Assembly: GCA_030847615.1 (NCBI GenBank)
Contig: JAUMIR010000004.1
Coordinates: forward strand, 232,542,501-232,606,500
Direction of reading: 5' to 3'
Origin: Gambelia wislizenii
Lineage: Eukaryota > Chordata > Lepidosauria > Squamata > Crotaphytidae
DNA length: 64,000 nucleotides
Positions 1 through 11,109 of the stretch are shown here, in pieces. Every line of letters begins with the position of its first letter. Position 1 is the stretch's first letter. Made by a program: the position numbers and the translations under genes. The notes under the pieces were generated by a model, which saw only the letters and a program-made list of their open reading frames with translations, did no database searches and was not told where the DNA came from.

Positions 1-525
1 TTGTTATGCACCTGTTCTGCTGCTGTTCTGCCGGCATTGCTTTTATTGACGGGAGAAGCCATCAATAGATTCCACCGTTCCGTTCCTGTCATGGATGTTC
101 CTGTGTGCGACAAGGTGCCCTGTTATGCTGGCAAGATCCAGCATCAATGGGCGGTCCCTGCCAGAACATTTCTGGGTGAGATCAGGACATCCAGTTAAGG
201 TAAGTTATACACTTTTTATGACCCTCCCCCGGGTTACTTGAACATTTTAAAGTGTGTTTTTGTGCTTGCTGTAATTTTTTGTGTGTTCTTTTTATTTTTA
301 TTTTTGCTTTTCCTGCACTCACGTCTTCTCGAGATAATCCACGGGATTTCGATCCAGGAAGCGAAGGGAGCTCCATTAGAGCTCCGTTCACTCCTGGGCT
401 GCTGGAACGACGAGAGAGGTGGTAAGTGCAGTGGGGAGGGTGATTGTGGTATGACAGGAGTGGGAGTGGGGATTGTGGGACAGGAACACCTTTTTCATTC
501 CTGTCTGATAAGCTCCTCAAAATCA
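1..525. mobile_element. Non-autonomous TIR element, cut by the window start
   Basis: The right end reads CCTGTCTGATAAGCTCCTC near 503-521, matching the terminal repeat of the complete elements at 26214-26794 and 45636-46213. The inside shares their blocks: a segment near 145-215 (GGCGGTCCCTGCCAGAAC, then a GTGAGATC block and a CACTTTTTATGACCCTCCCC block) and a GTGGGACAGGAACA block near 476. The left end lies outside the window. No transposase is encoded; the short reading frames here are chance. Confidence 0.6.
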
Positions 526-526
526 C

Positions 527-1150
527 AACCCCACAACTGTTTGTCTGTAACTGCATGAAAGGATCAGAAGTGGCAATGCTTCTTGTAATGAGCTCCCCTT
601 GTATTTTCTACCTTTCAGCTACCAGCTAGTTAAACTACATTATGTTCCAAGTTTCCATTTAACTCACCATATGAAGCATAATAATATGAAGCCTTGATAA
701 CTCCCTTTCAAGGGAAAGAAAGAGCAGGACATTAAACAGAGCAATCTGTCGGGAAGGCCACTTAGCTGTTCTGTTGCTGGGCAGCCATCAAGTACGGCTG
801 TATCAATAGCAGAGCAGAGTGAACAAATGTGAAAACAAAACACGAGGTAGCAAATGAGATGGCTTGAAGGCAAAAACTTTGATTTACTTGAGTAAACTGG
901 TGTGTGTTTTTTGCCTGACTAGAAGCAGATGGAATCCAGATAATGACAGAAGGGGAAGGAGAGCATAGTTTGGAGGATAAACTAGTTTAATTCACCATCC
1001 ATCAGATAGTTTTATCATTTGACCTATTTAAAATGGCCTTAAGAATGTTAAAACAGCACAAAGCACTGACAGCCCTCTGCATTCTTATCAGGGAATATTT
1101 GCATGAATACAGATAATAAACAGAAGAAGGTCAAATCCATTGTCTCTTGC
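527..1150. other. Intergenic sequence, nothing recognised
   Basis: AT-rich low-copy DNA without a convincing reading frame, RNA gene or repeat that I can identify. The same holds for 1330-1620. Confidence 0.5.
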
Positions 1151-1152
1151 AG

Positions 1153-1326
1153 TTAGGATTACCAGTGTGAAAACTGGAGATGGCTCTTGTGGTTGTTTAG
1201 AAGAGGGAGCTTGAATAGTTGTTGCTTGTAACCTAGTTGTGTGACAAGCAACCCCTGCTGAATTTATCTCTTCTACACAGCCGTTAAAGGTATAGGAGCC
1301 ACGTCCAGTTTTCAAGCTGGCAACCC
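1153..1326. repeat. Short inverted-repeat (MITE-like) element, copy 1
   Basis: A fold-back repeat. The left arm contains GTGAAAACTGGAGATGGCTC and the right arm GGAGCCACGTCCAGTTTTCA, so the ends are inverted copies. The middle has a GAAGAGGGAGCTTGAATAG block and a CTCTTCTACACA block. The same architecture recurs at 28013-28190 with about the same length. Target duplications are not clear. No coding capacity. Confidence 0.6.
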
Positions 1327-1622
1327 TGCTTTGCTCTCCAATAGGCATGAGGTAAATGAGATGTTGTCCTTGAGTGACAGATAAATGAGGTCATCCTGCC
1401 ACCACTATTTGTATCCTGTGCCTATTCTTCTTGTATATCCACTTGGGTCAGGCCCAAGATTGGAAAAGGAAGTGCGTTTGGACTCCCAAAATCCCCTAGC
1501 CAGCATGGCCACTGGCTAGTGCATCATGGCTTCTACATTGGGTGCAGTAGGGACCACCCACTCCTCCTCCTCTGCTGAATGCTGCCCACTAGGAGCAGAA
1601 AAGCAAAACCAGAGTTTATATA

Positions 1623-2217
1623 GGGCTTGTCTAAACAGTGAAAATTCTCCTCTGAGTATTCAAAGGGAATAACCTTTTGTCCAAACAGGATCTTGCATTG
1701 AAAGCCTTTGCTGCTTTTCATAATTTTTTAAAATACTGCAAGGGAAATGCACATTCCTGCTCTTTGGGACAACTAATTCAGATCGCAGTGCATTCCTGGA
1801 TAAGAGCAGAAGTGGAAAGCTGATTTGTCAGACATGTGCAGGGGGCAGAGCTTGCTGGAAACAAAGTGGCTGAAGCATGTTGGATTTTTGCAATAGTGAT
1901 TGTGCACTTTTTTTGGCACTGAGGCACCAAAGCTTTAGTTTTTTAAAGCCTATTTAAGCAGGTCACACTTCTGCACCTTACATTTACTGCTTAAAAAAAT
2001 ACTGTTTAGTGGCAGCAATTTGTGGAGAATAAAAATGCAAGTAACTCACTCATGGCCACCATCTTGATTCACGGGCATTCCTCTGTGTGAACATCAAACA
2101 AGGATAGCTTTGCATACCAGAGATCTTGCCAAAAAAACATGGAGACGAATAGACGCTGCTGCAAATTGGCATTACTGCACACCAATCGACATTATATTGC
2201 CTTGTCTAGACAAGCCC
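1623..2217. mobile_element. Non-autonomous TIR element, GGGCTTGTCTAGACA family
   Basis: About 595 bp, starting GGGCTTGTCTAAACAGTG and ending TTGTCTAGACAAGCCC, so the termini are inverted copies over about 14 bp. The flanks are ATA (left) and ATT (right), a 3-bp target duplication with one mismatch. The interior aligns with the interrupted element at 40427-41650 and with 58112-58694, including a GGAAAGCTGATTTGTCAGAC block and a conserved right third. The uninterrupted CGACATTATATTG here shows where the nested element at 41018 landed in its relative. No transposase. Confidence 0.7.
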
Positions 2218-2269
2218 ATTGTGATGTATGCACTTAGAATTAAATTCTACAGCATTCACATATACTTAG

Positions 2270-2273
<4 letters not shown>

Positions 2274-2308
<35 letters not shown>
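2274..2308. repeat. (TC)n microsatellite forming the tail of a LINE copy
   Basis: About 17 TC units. On the minus strand this is a (GA)n run directly after the 3' end of the LINE fragment at 2309-2798. All six copies of that family here end in the same simple repeat, so it is best read as the element's tail and not as an independent microsatellite. Confidence 0.8.
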
Positions 2309-2310
<2 letters not shown>

Positions 2311-2798
2311 CTTTCTTCGCAAACAAAGATTTAGGAAGGACTCATCCCGCGCTTTCTGCAAGTGCGCTGATGATTAAAAAGGCCAATCCGAGATAAACAA
2401 GTCCAGTTGCAGAAAGCACAGCAGAGGGTCTCCTTGGGTGATGTTTCTGAGTTGTGATTCTTTCTGCGTTGTTGTTTCTCTTCAAGACTTGTTCAGCATG
2501 AGTTCTCAAATAAGGCTGCAGCATTGTGGATAGTGCGTCTCCATGCCTCCCAATGTGAGCCCAGGGCGGACCATTGTTGGTGATCAATTTGGCCGAGCCT
2601 GAGATGTTGTTTCAGGGTGTCCTTGTATCGTTTTTTTTGGAGTGCCCCTCTTACGCTGACCCATGGCGAGTTCACCGTAGAGTACTATTTTTGGGAGGCA
2701 ATGGTCCTCCATCCTAGAAACATGCCCTGCCCAGCGCAGCTGTGTTCTCAATATCATGGCCTCAATGCTGGCGATCCCTGCTTGCTCAAGGACATGTA
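2309..2798 (-). pseudogene. ZnF-LINE copy A, 3' end of ORF2
   Basis: Minus-strand remnant of a non-LTR retrotransposon polyprotein C-terminus. Frames together recover LRWAGHVSRMEDHCLPK, a YKDTLKQHLRLGQIDHQQW block, a HREAWRRTIHNAA-like block and a degraded terminal cysteine/histidine motif. Reading is broken by frameshifts. The family resembles RTE-type LINE tails, but I cannot fix the clade from this part. The 3' end lies at the (TC)n run (plus strand), and the 5' end is truncated near 2798 within the VLEQAG-encoding block. Confidence 0.8.
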
Positions 2799-2799
2799 A

Positions 2800-4010
2800 C
2801 AACCTAACCCAGGTTGTTTCTTTTACCTGAGAGAGACTGAGACACAGGAATAAAAAAATGAGAACAAGAAAGAAAGATGGAGTGGAGGAAATTGGAAAGG
2901 AGAAAGCAAAAGTAAGAAAGTGCTGAAATAAAGATAAGTAAATTTTTAAAAAATAAAAATAAAAAGTAAATGTATAAGTAAAAGTAAGTAAGATGTGAAA
3001 TAAAGTAAAAGTAACTTAACTTCCAAAATAAAGTTCTGTTGAATGTCAATGCTTCCATCTTGACAGGGGGCTTTTTGTTGCTCCTCCAGCCCAGGTAGCA
3101 AAATATCTTGGGGCAGCCCTGCCCATACAAAATTGCATTAATTCAATCCACTTCCATCTATGATGAAGACAGGTGTCACTATGGAACTGAAATATCAAGT
3201 AAAATCTGCATGTAAGCTGGAGAGATACTGCTAAAGTATGTGAACCTTCTTTCTCTGGATTCAGAAAAATACTGGCTTTCACATATATACCTATTCTTGC
3301 AAATGCAAATAAAGGTATTTACTCATTCCCCAGGAGTTCTCCCAAAGTCATAAATTCAGAAAACCAAGTGGATCTGTGAGCCACAAGAAACCTGAAAGGT
3401 TTTAGATTCTCCTTCAGCTCAGGATTAGTGATATGTCAAACAGTAGTGCTCAGGGGTAACTAGATTTCTGTAGAGGGCATATTCCAGAAACCTTTGCAGC
3501 CATGGCAGGATTTCTTAATAGCAGGTTTGAGCAATATGTCAATCAGTAGAATGACCTGTTGATGTGATTCCCTCTGATGCCAATTTTATGCTTTCCCCTC
3601 CAATCTTTCCCATTCATTTACTGTTTGCTCTTTCTTGGATTCCATCTTCCTTTACTTAAAAATCTAGCTTTCAAGTCTATTTTATTGGTCTAGTGCCACT
3701 GCATTCTGTGGGAAGAGATTGTTGGGAATATTGCATTTTTCTCCATGAGACATTGCATTTTTTCTGCTCTCTTTTTATTCAACTTTTTTTGTGTTTTTAT
3801 AAAAATAACAATTCCCTTCAACCCTTTCTCCAAAAAAAGCAACATTGAATGTTTTCAAATAGAGGCTAACGGCTAGTGAAAACAAGTAAAATTCATAGGT
3901 GATAGAAAAAAGTTGCAAAACTAAGAAACGAATATCTCGTGCACTTGGGCCATTAGTAACTGGAATTTTCTGCATGCAAACAATAACAAAGTGTGCTACA
4001 GTTGGACACC
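2800..4010. other. AT-rich intergenic sequence
   Basis: 2860-3010 is a purine-rich, A-rich stretch with repeated AAGTAA/AATAAA words, probably low complexity. The remainder holds no repeat, RNA gene or coding signal that I recognise. Confidence 0.5.
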
Positions 4011-4014
4011 ATCA

Positions 4015-4400
4015 CTCTGTTGGATCGCTGTACCACCCTCAAATCCAAGTCTGAGTCTTCGCCGCACAAAACTCTGCTCTTCAGGACTGGTAATTATCGC
4101 CCGTACTCCCTGAATCTATTCCTCTACCCAACCTTTCTACCTTAACTCTTCACTAGTCTTTGTGGTTCTTGTGAGCGTGTGTGTGTGCATGTGAATGTTT
4201 CTGTGTTATTTTCCAATAAAAACCATTTTATTTCACTTTAACTCGGAGTCTCTGCTGTTAGTACTGGTATACATGGGTGCAAAGGTCTTGCAAGTTACTC
4301 AACCTCTTGCAGCCATTCATTTGAGCTATTATAGCTCCCCCAAATAATGATGTAAATTTGATGTCACAAGTGGGTCCCCCCACAACGCCCCCCCCAATTT
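4015..4400 (+). repeat. Possible LTR end (R-U5-like) of an old LTR retroelement
   Basis: A pyrimidine-rich stretch leads to AATAAA at about 4217, followed by a T-rich block and AACTCGGAGTCTCTGCTG. This layout resembles the polyadenylation and R-U5 part of LTRs. A downstream GATGTCACAAGTGGGTCC is reminiscent of sequence just inside an LTR. No second LTR, no clear TG...CA boundaries and no gag or pol are visible, so this could be chance or a solo fragment. Confidence 0.3.
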
Positions 4401-4589
4401 GGGTAACAGTTGGAAAGATGTTGCCTAAAGCTAAGGTTAGTGGATAACCATATGAATGGTAGAAGGGAATATTGGAATGTAGTGTGATGCTGGCTGGGAA
4501 CCAGAAAGGAGATGTGATAAACTGGCCAAGACAGCCCTCATGAGGCTGGGGTATTAACTATTGTTATAATATGTGTAGCATGCCAGGAA

Positions 4590-4900
4590 ACTATTGTCTC
4601 TGTTCAACCCACTGTCGACAGACTGGAGTTTGTGGATATATTCCAATTCTGCTGTTTCTCTTTCCAATCTTCCTTTGTAGCTTTTCCACCCATCGACCAA
4701 GGACTACTGTTCTGAGGTCCAAGATGGAATGCCCAGGAAGACTGAAGTGTTTTGCAACTATTTGTTGTGTATCCCTATTCCTAATGTCTGATTTATGTCT
4801 ATTTATCCTGTGATACAGAGTCTGGCCTGTTTGCCCAATGTAGTGCTGAAGGGCATCATTGACAGAGGATGGCATATATCACAGACTCCCCCTGATGGTC
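4590..4900 (-). pseudogene. PLE GIY-YIG domain relic
   Basis: A minus-strand reading contains HYIGQTGQTLYHRINRHKSD followed by IRNRDTQQIVAKHFSLPGHS. This is typical of the GIY-YIG endonuclease domain at the C-terminus of Penelope-like retroelements: a YIGQT core, an arginine, and a basic HKSD helix. About 95 codons survive, with no attached reverse transcriptase. The sequence differs clearly from the PLE at 18.96-23.1 kb, which has CGQVYIGTTKCSVQTR, so a second PLE lineage is represented. Confidence 0.65.
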
Positions 4901-4904
4901 AGTA

Positions 4905-5850
4905 CACAGAACAAGACTTCTACATAGAATGCTTCTATGTAGGCACAGAACATCTACAACTATGTAGGCATAGAACAACTAAAGGATTGGCTTAATGAAG
5001 GCTTTCCCAGGCTGAAGCCCTCCAGATCAGTGGGACTGCAATTTCTATCTCCCCAGTGAAAACAATGACCATACTAGTTAAGGGGTTTTGGGAGCTGTAG
5101 TCCAACATAATTGGAGGGGTCCAGCTTGCGAAAGACTGCCTCGCTGTGCAAGTATCAGCAGAATTGTATGACACAGCAGGTTAAACAGGAAAGGCACGAA
5201 CTCATGTTGTGGTGCACAGGTATGTCATTGTCAATGTCTTGGAGCCAAACTACATGATGCAGGAAATATGAGATCACATTTCATGCATTTCCTCCCTTCC
5301 TTCACCTTTAATAGCAACCATGGCTGTGTATGTTGGGATTAGAAACCACAGAGTGCAACTCTGTCTCTGTGCCATGACACTGACAAAAGTCCCTACCCTT
5401 GACTAAATCTTGTCCTGATGGCAAAATTCCCTGCCCAGTAGTATCATCAGTGTAGGACTTCAGAGCAAAGGTCCAGGTATGTGCTTGATAAAATGGCCAG
5501 GAGGGTCCCCAAATTCAGCAGGACTGCCTTAATACATTTTGAAATAAATTAAATAATACACATTACCTTTCGGGGGCATGTAAGATCATTAAGACCAAAG
5601 TCTAAAATTATTTAACTACACCACCACCTGAAGTTACTCTTCATCTCAGGAGGGAAGCTGTCCTTATGATCAACAGCAACTTCCCCAAAGGGGAAGACAG
5701 CACTTTAGAGGTTCGGGGGGGGGGGCAAGTTTCCTGGAACAGTATCATGGGGAGAAAGGGTTACCTGAACCTCTTCACCAAGCAAAGCACTCCTAATCCT
5801 CATGCTTGTTAGGCTGCCCCTCACTGCTATTAAAAAGAAAGGACAAATCA
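4905..5850. other. Intergenic sequence, little recognised
   Basis: Around 5085-5125 there is GGGAGCTGTAGTCCAACAT, a word common in fold-back hAT-like MITEs of amniotes, but no complete element. 5708-5725 is a poly-G run. Nothing else identified. Confidence 0.4.
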
Positions 5851-5854
5851 TATA

Positions 5855-6089
5855 CAGTTGTCCCTCTGTATCCATGGATTTGGTATCCATGGATTTAAGT
5901 ATTCATGGCTTGAAAATATTCTTTAAAAAATAATAATCCAAAAAGCAAACCTTGATTTTGCCATCTTTTATAAGAGACGTCATTTTGCTATGCCATTGCA
6001 TATAATGGGACTTGAGTATTCACGGATTTTGGTATCCACAGGGGGGAGGGTCCTGAAACCAAACCCCAGTGAATATGAAGGGACAACTG
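5855..6089. mobile_element. Tigger-like (Tc1/mariner) MITE
   Basis: Starts CAGTTGTCCCTCTGTATCC and ends AAGGGACAACTG, giving inverted ends of about 12 bp, flanked on both sides by TA. A TA target duplication is the signature of Tc1/mariner elements. About 235 bp, no transposase. Related copies lie at 15735-15921 and 32856-33217, and a right end at about 13878. Confidence 0.75.
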
Positions 6090-6309
6090 TACATGAAATG
6101 AGACCATGTAGTTCACAACTTGGCTAGTTTGTCCCTAAGAAAATGGCACTTATACATTTTGTCAAGTTGGTCCTGATTCAGGCTGGCCATGACATTTCAA
6201 CTGAAAGAAGGAACCAGAAACCTTCTTCAACCTGGCAGGAAGGAAAGATTTGTAACTTGAACAGGACATAATTCATAGCTAATTATCTTCCAGCTTCAAA
6301 GGCAGTTGG

Positions 6310-6815
6310 GCGTCTATACTACTAGGTTATTACCTTTAAAGCTCTACATGGTTTGGGTCCAGATTACCTACAGGATCTCTTTCTCCTGTATAATCCACTC
6401 TGTACACTTAGGTCCTCTTGGGGATATTTGTTCCAGTCAGCCAGGACTAGGTTGGCAACTATCACCCAGAGTATATTTTTTCCTCAGCCACCCCTATACT
6501 GTGGAATGACCTGCCAGAAGAGATAACGACAGCTGAATACGCTGTCTAAATTCAAAGCAGCATTAAAGACCAGTCTCTTCCAGTAGGCCTATCTGTATTT
6601 AAAGTCTGTATTGGGTTTAAAAAAAAAAAAAAACCTTGCTTTTACTTGTACTTCTAAATTGATATATGCTTTTAACTGATATATATTTTTAACCAAAATT
6701 ATGTTTATTTGTTAATTTGTTGTTCCCTATCTCGATCCATAGGAAGAGGCGGGTAAGAAATGATGATGATGATTATGATGATGATGACGACAACAACAAC
6801 AAGCACTACCACTAC
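6310..6815 (+). pseudogene. L2-like LINE 3' end
   Basis: Translated pieces match the C-terminus of the L2 element at 19855-22367: the words for FKALHGLGPDYLQ (degraded), then WNDLPEE and SKFKAALKTSLFQ. After a poly-A-like run at 6620 comes a 3' UTR with ATAGGAAGAGGCGGGTAAGA and a (GAT)n/(AAC)n simple tail at 6762-6805, as expected for L2. Highly decayed and 5' truncated. Confidence 0.65.
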
Positions 6816-6819
6816 TACA

Positions 6820-8470
6820 AAGATGCTAAAATGAAGTGGTGAAAGCTGCCTTGCTTTGTTTTGATTCCTTTTACAATGTTTCTATCAGGTGGAAAAGAAG
6901 AAAGAATTTCAAAGTGTTTCTGTAACACATTCACTGCACTGCTACCAGGTATGATCCAGTCCACTGCACATGAGAAGGATGCAGCACCTGGATGTGGAGA
7001 ATTTGTACAGCCTCAGGAGAGCCCTCCAGTGGAGAGGAAAACAGACCTGTATCATGTTAATGGGAATCTTGAAAATGCAGTGGACGACATTGTGCCAAAT
7101 TAGTTCTTTACACTATAATCATCAAACTGGTTGAAGCTTTTTTCACATGACTGTTATCAATTACTGACTGATTAACCAGCACCCTAAAGTAGTTCATGAA
7201 TTCATGCAGGGATGGGGACTTATTTTGGCCCAGGGACTGAATTCCAGTTTTGGAAGGATCGTACAGGCCACATTGGAGCATGGAGTAGGGTTGAAGTAAA
7301 GTAGGAGGAGGCAGGTGTAATTCTTAGCAACGGGGGCATTTTCCAACCAAGCGTACAAACCACATTGCTAGAGGACACCCCCAGTGTAACTGGTCCCCAG
7401 ACAGCAAAGCAGAGCTGAATGCTATATAACAGCTTCCTGGATTGCAAAGTACGGCTTCGTTCCAGGCAATAGTTTCCAAGGCTACAATGCAAAGCTCAAA
7501 CAGTAGTTTAAATGATTAACTTCATTTGAAACTGCCCCTATGAAAATACATACAATACTGTCAGCATAATGTTAATAACATCCTTTATGTTATTTATGTT
7601 TAGTCCATCAACAATAAACACCTTCTATTTGCTATTTAGTCATAAGCATTGTGATCTTTGCTAAATAATCCCACCGTGTAAATTGTGTTGAGATACCGTA
7701 AAATTTCTTTTCCACATTTACTGTTGCTACACATCTTTTTTTCAGGGTGTATTTGTCTGTTGTTACTAAAGGAAAGCTTGGATGTGCTGATTTTCTACAT
7801 ACCCAGCCAAGCACATGTTTATTATGTTGATCCCCACTAGCCAATATGGCAGACAAGATAAAATCAGCTGCGTAGAATTAGTAGCATGAGCCCTAAGATT
7901 TACGTGGGATTCCATACGGATACTTAGATTGGCCATGCTAACAGCTACTCCAGAACAGCTTTACACAATCTGTCATTATGCCAGCACAGTATGCAAATAC
8001 ATTTGCAGCATTCTGGGTTGACTGGGATGTCAATCTTATTAAACAACACCATGCTAATGAGTTGTTACTACTACTTGTTTCTAAAACAATAAGAGCATTT
8101 TGCTCCATAGTGCTCATGGCTGAGAAAAATAGGGTTGCCAGCTTTCTTCTGGCAAGATTCCAGTGTAGCAGACCCTATTTCTCCTGGCTTGATGGCAGAG
8201 GGGAATTTCATTGACCCATTTTCTCATCATACAGCTTTTCCAAAGCACAGAGCCCCACAAGAAAGAGATTAGCAGACCTCAAGGAGAGGATAAATATTTA
8301 CTATAGCCAGTGCCCTACTGGAGCTAAGCTGATAGGGCCAAAATGCTGGGCTAGTTTGATTACTAGGGACATTGAAATGCACCTCAAGCTTTCCTGTCCC
8401 CTCTGAATTTAGCTGCAAACCACACATCTTGGAAGAAAATGGATTTTCTCAGCAATGATGCATTGTTATG
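6820..8470. other. Intergenic sequence, nothing definite
   Basis: Short reading frames here have no recognisable domain, and no tandem or inverted repeat stands out. 8125-8215 has weak similarity in layout to the GGTTGCCAG inverted-repeat family but no matching second arm. Confidence 0.4.
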
Positions 8471-8473
8471 AGT

Positions 8474-8890
8474 TATCACAGTTGTCTCTCTCTGGCTTTC
8501 TTTGCAAACGAAGATTCAGGAAGGACTCATCCCGCGCTTTCTGCAAGCGCGCTGATGACTAAAAAGGCCAATCCGAGATAAACAAGTCCGGTTGCAAAAA
8601 GCACAGCAGAAGGTCTCCTTGGGTGATGTTTTTGGGTTGTGATTCTTTCTGCGTTGTCGTTTCTCTTCAAGACTTGTTCGCCGTGAGTTCTCAAATAAGG
8701 CTGCAGCATTGTGGATAGTGCGTCTCCATGCCTCCCGATGTGAGGCCAGGGCGGACCACTGTTGGTGATCAATTTGGCCAAGCCTGAGATGTTGTTTCAG
8801 GGAGTCTTTGTATTGCTTTTTTGGAGCGCCCCTCTTACGCTGACCCGTGGCGAGTTCACCGTAGAGTAGTATTTTTGATATCACAGTTGT
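8474..8890 (-). mobile_element. ZnF-LINE copy B with 12-bp target duplication
   Basis: The element occupies 8486-8878 and is flanked by identical 12-bp copies of TATCACAGTTGT at 8474-8485 and 8879-8890. On the minus strand it encodes LYGELATGQRKRGAPKK, then YKDSLKQHLRLGQIDHQQW, REAWRRTIHNAAALFENS and a terminal C-x2-C-x11-H-x3-C motif (CAFCNRTCLSRIGLFSHQRA then C). It ends in a short (GA)n tail after a CTTCG/TTTGC hairpin region. It is severely 5' truncated, as expected of target-primed reverse transcription, and its frame is intact to the stop, suggesting a fairly young copy. Confidence 0.88.
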
Positions 8891-9189
8891 AATGCAGAAT
8901 AATTCAGGGTAGTGTAGTTTTAAGGAGCAATACAGACCCATTAGCTTTACAAAAGACCTACTCCTGATGGATATGAGAACTGCTAGAGCAGGTTTGTTGA
9001 TAAAAGATCAACATAATGGCCTCCATTTTTGAACTCTCCTGGGGGGCAGGATTATGAAAATTGCCACGATTCGCATTTTTATTTCCAAATTTACCAGTAC
9101 ACCACTGGCTACCACTTGTGGTGAATTTTAGCCCACCAGTTACAATCTTATAGTTTGTTCAACTGTATGCATTAAAAGCATATAATTTT

Positions 9190-10140
9190 TTTAAAGAATT
9201 ATTTTATTTAATTTTCTCAAAAAGTAACATGTACATATAGAATAGACAAAAATACATACATAAACACATTAGACAACTAAATATATTATAAAACTTCCCC
9301 CTGGAAAGGTACCAGTTTGGTATAACGGAGTAATATATCTTAATAATTCCTTTATTTTTCCACCCACCTCAGTAAGTTAACTAAAGTTAATTAACTAAAT
9401 TAGCTAAATTAATAAAATTAAATTTACTAAAATTAAAACTAGAATTAAATAAAAACTAAAATTAATAACCTAAATTAACGAAATCCAAAATAAATAGAGG
9501 GTTTTTTTTCCCCCAGTTACTTTATCATTAACTTACTAATAACAATGATTATCTCATGATCACGGTTATAATAATAAATCTTTTTTTAAAAAAATAAGCA
9601 TCTTGAATAAGTAGGGCAATAACAGAAATAAAAAGTCAATAGAACTGTATCACGTAGAATTCATAGTTAAACAATCACATTATTTGCATTCTTTTGCAAA
9701 TAATCTAAAAGAGGATGCCATATTTGATAGAATTTAGAATTTTCTTTATTATCTAACATAAAAGTCAGCTTTTCCATTTCCAAAATGTCTATTACTTTTT
9801 CAAGCCGTTCTCCTTTATCTGGAATTGAATCTTTTCTCCAATGTCTTGCCAAAACTATCCTGGCTACAGTAGTCATGTGCCAAATCATTCTTTCCATATG
9901 AATTCCTAATTTCAAATCTGGATTGATTATTCCTATTAGAAAAAGTTCAGGGTAAGTTCAATTTTCTTTTTTATATTTTTTTTGGATTGAGGTGCATATC
10001 ATACACCAAAATATGTGTATTCGAGCACATCCCCACCATTGGTGGAAAAAAGTACCAATTTCATTCATACATTTCCAACAATACAATTTCATATTTTTTG
10101 ACATTTTAGCAAAATTAGCAAAGCATATCATTTTTTTAAA
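9190..10140 (-). pseudogene. L1 LINE 3' end (ORF2 C-terminus and 3' UTR)
   Basis: Minus-strand readings give CWKCMNEIGTFFHQWWGC followed downstream by MTTVARIVLARHWRKDSIP and LEKVIDILEMEKLTFML. This order (CWKC...G...HxWW, then a helical ARxxxAxxW block, then EMxKLT) is the conserved C-terminus of L1 ORF2. The zinc-knuckle-like part is at about 10040-10090. Below about 9660 lies an AT-rich 3' UTR. Frameshifts separate the blocks, so this is a 5'-truncated inactive copy. Confidence 0.75.
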
Positions 10141-10149
10141 ACATATAAC

Positions 10150-10570
10150 TATGACAGCCTGGAAGTTATTAGTTACAATCAACTAGTTGCTTGTAATTTG
10201 TTTAACTAGTTACTTTTATTCCTTTCTCCAATAGTTAAATTATAACTAAATTACAAAGTATTTGTGACTTAACAAGGAATAACCACTACTTTTTGTGAAC
10301 TTTTTTTAAAGTTTCCCCTTACAGTTACTGGTTTGTGACCTTACTAAAGAGTGAAGGAAAAAATATCACCCAGTTGAAGGATGGCCTCCTGCATTGCATC
10401 TTGTCCTTCCGCCTTGTTCGATGTTAAGGGGCACTGAGGCAAGGAGAGTGTGTTTTGTGCCACAGGCCAGAAGCTTGTATCATTCTATTGTTGTTGCTTT
10501 AAAGTAACTACAAAGTAACTATTCTGGTCACCTTTCAGTAACAGGAAAATAAAGAGGCGTGGGTTTGTTT
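10150..10570. other. Intergenic sequence, nothing recognised
   Basis: AT-rich DNA between the L1 end and the 5S SINE. No repeat boundary or gene signal seen. Confidence 0.4.
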
Positions 10571-10578
10571 TTAAAGAA

Positions 10579-11040
10579 CTACGGCCTGAATATCCTGAAG
10601 GCCAGATCCCATCTGATCTTGGAAGCTAAGCAGGGTCAGTCCTGGTTAGCACTTGGATGGGAGACCACCAAGGAACACCAGGTACTCTAGCCTATATTTC
10701 AGAGGAAAGCAATGATAAACCATCTCTAAGGAGATTATCATACTACATTGTTATAGTGTTACTATTCCACTTTATTTGCTATGGCTGCCTCCTGTTGAAT
10801 CCTGGGATTTGCAGTTTAGGGAAGGGCATTTAGAACTCTCAGCCAGAGAGCTCTGAGGCCTCACTAAACTACAAACCCCAGAATTCCACAGGACGCAACC
10901 AGAGCAGGTAAAGTGGAATAATAGCACTATAGAAGTGTAGTGTGATAAAGTCCTAAGTATCCCTTGCCTAAGAAAACCCTAAGATAAGTCATGGAGTTGC
11001 CATAACTTGACAGATGACTTGAAGGCAGACATACACACAT
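10579..11040 (+). mobile_element. 5S-rRNA-derived SINE, interrupted
   Basis: The head (about 10579-10685) is clearly derived from 5S rRNA: CTACGGCC, then GAAGCTAAGCAGGGTCAGTC (box A region), TGGTTAGCACTTGGATGGGA and GAGACC (box C region), then an ACACCAGGTACTCTAG 3' end. The body continues as GAGGAAAGCAATGATAAACC, is broken by the TIR element at 10730-10953, and resumes at about 10957 with CCTTGCCTAAGAAAACCCTA, GCCATAACTTGACAG and a CACACAT tail. Internal pol III promoter elements are largely preserved in the head. It is a retroposon and not a functional 5S gene. Confidence 0.85.
10730..10953. mobile_element. 224-bp TIR element nested in the 5S SINE
   Basis: Left end GGAGATTATCATACTACA, right end TGTGATAAAGTCC. 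The inverted ends extend for about 40 bp, including TATTCCACTT on the left and AAGTGGAATA on the right. It is flanked by TAA on both sides (10727-10729 and 10954-10956), and removing it restores SINE continuity. An internal fold-back contains TTTGCAGTTTAG and CTAAACTACAAACC. Similar interiors are at 32092-32285 and, more diverged, 53030-53240. Confidence 0.85.
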
Positions 11041-11060
11041 AACCACAACAGTAGTTAGTT

Positions 11061-11078
11061 ACTTTTTATTTATTTATT

Positions 11079-11109
<31 letters not shown>

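Noticed and set aside
6861..7103. An 80-codon frame as a small gene
   Set aside because: No domain, no splice context and no similarity that I recognise. Length is compatible with chance.
10579..10690. A 5S rRNA gene
   Set aside because: The head is followed directly by a SINE body and tail, lacks a proper T-run terminator after the 5S end, and differs from 5S rRNA at several positions. Two more truncated copies with the same body exist in the window.
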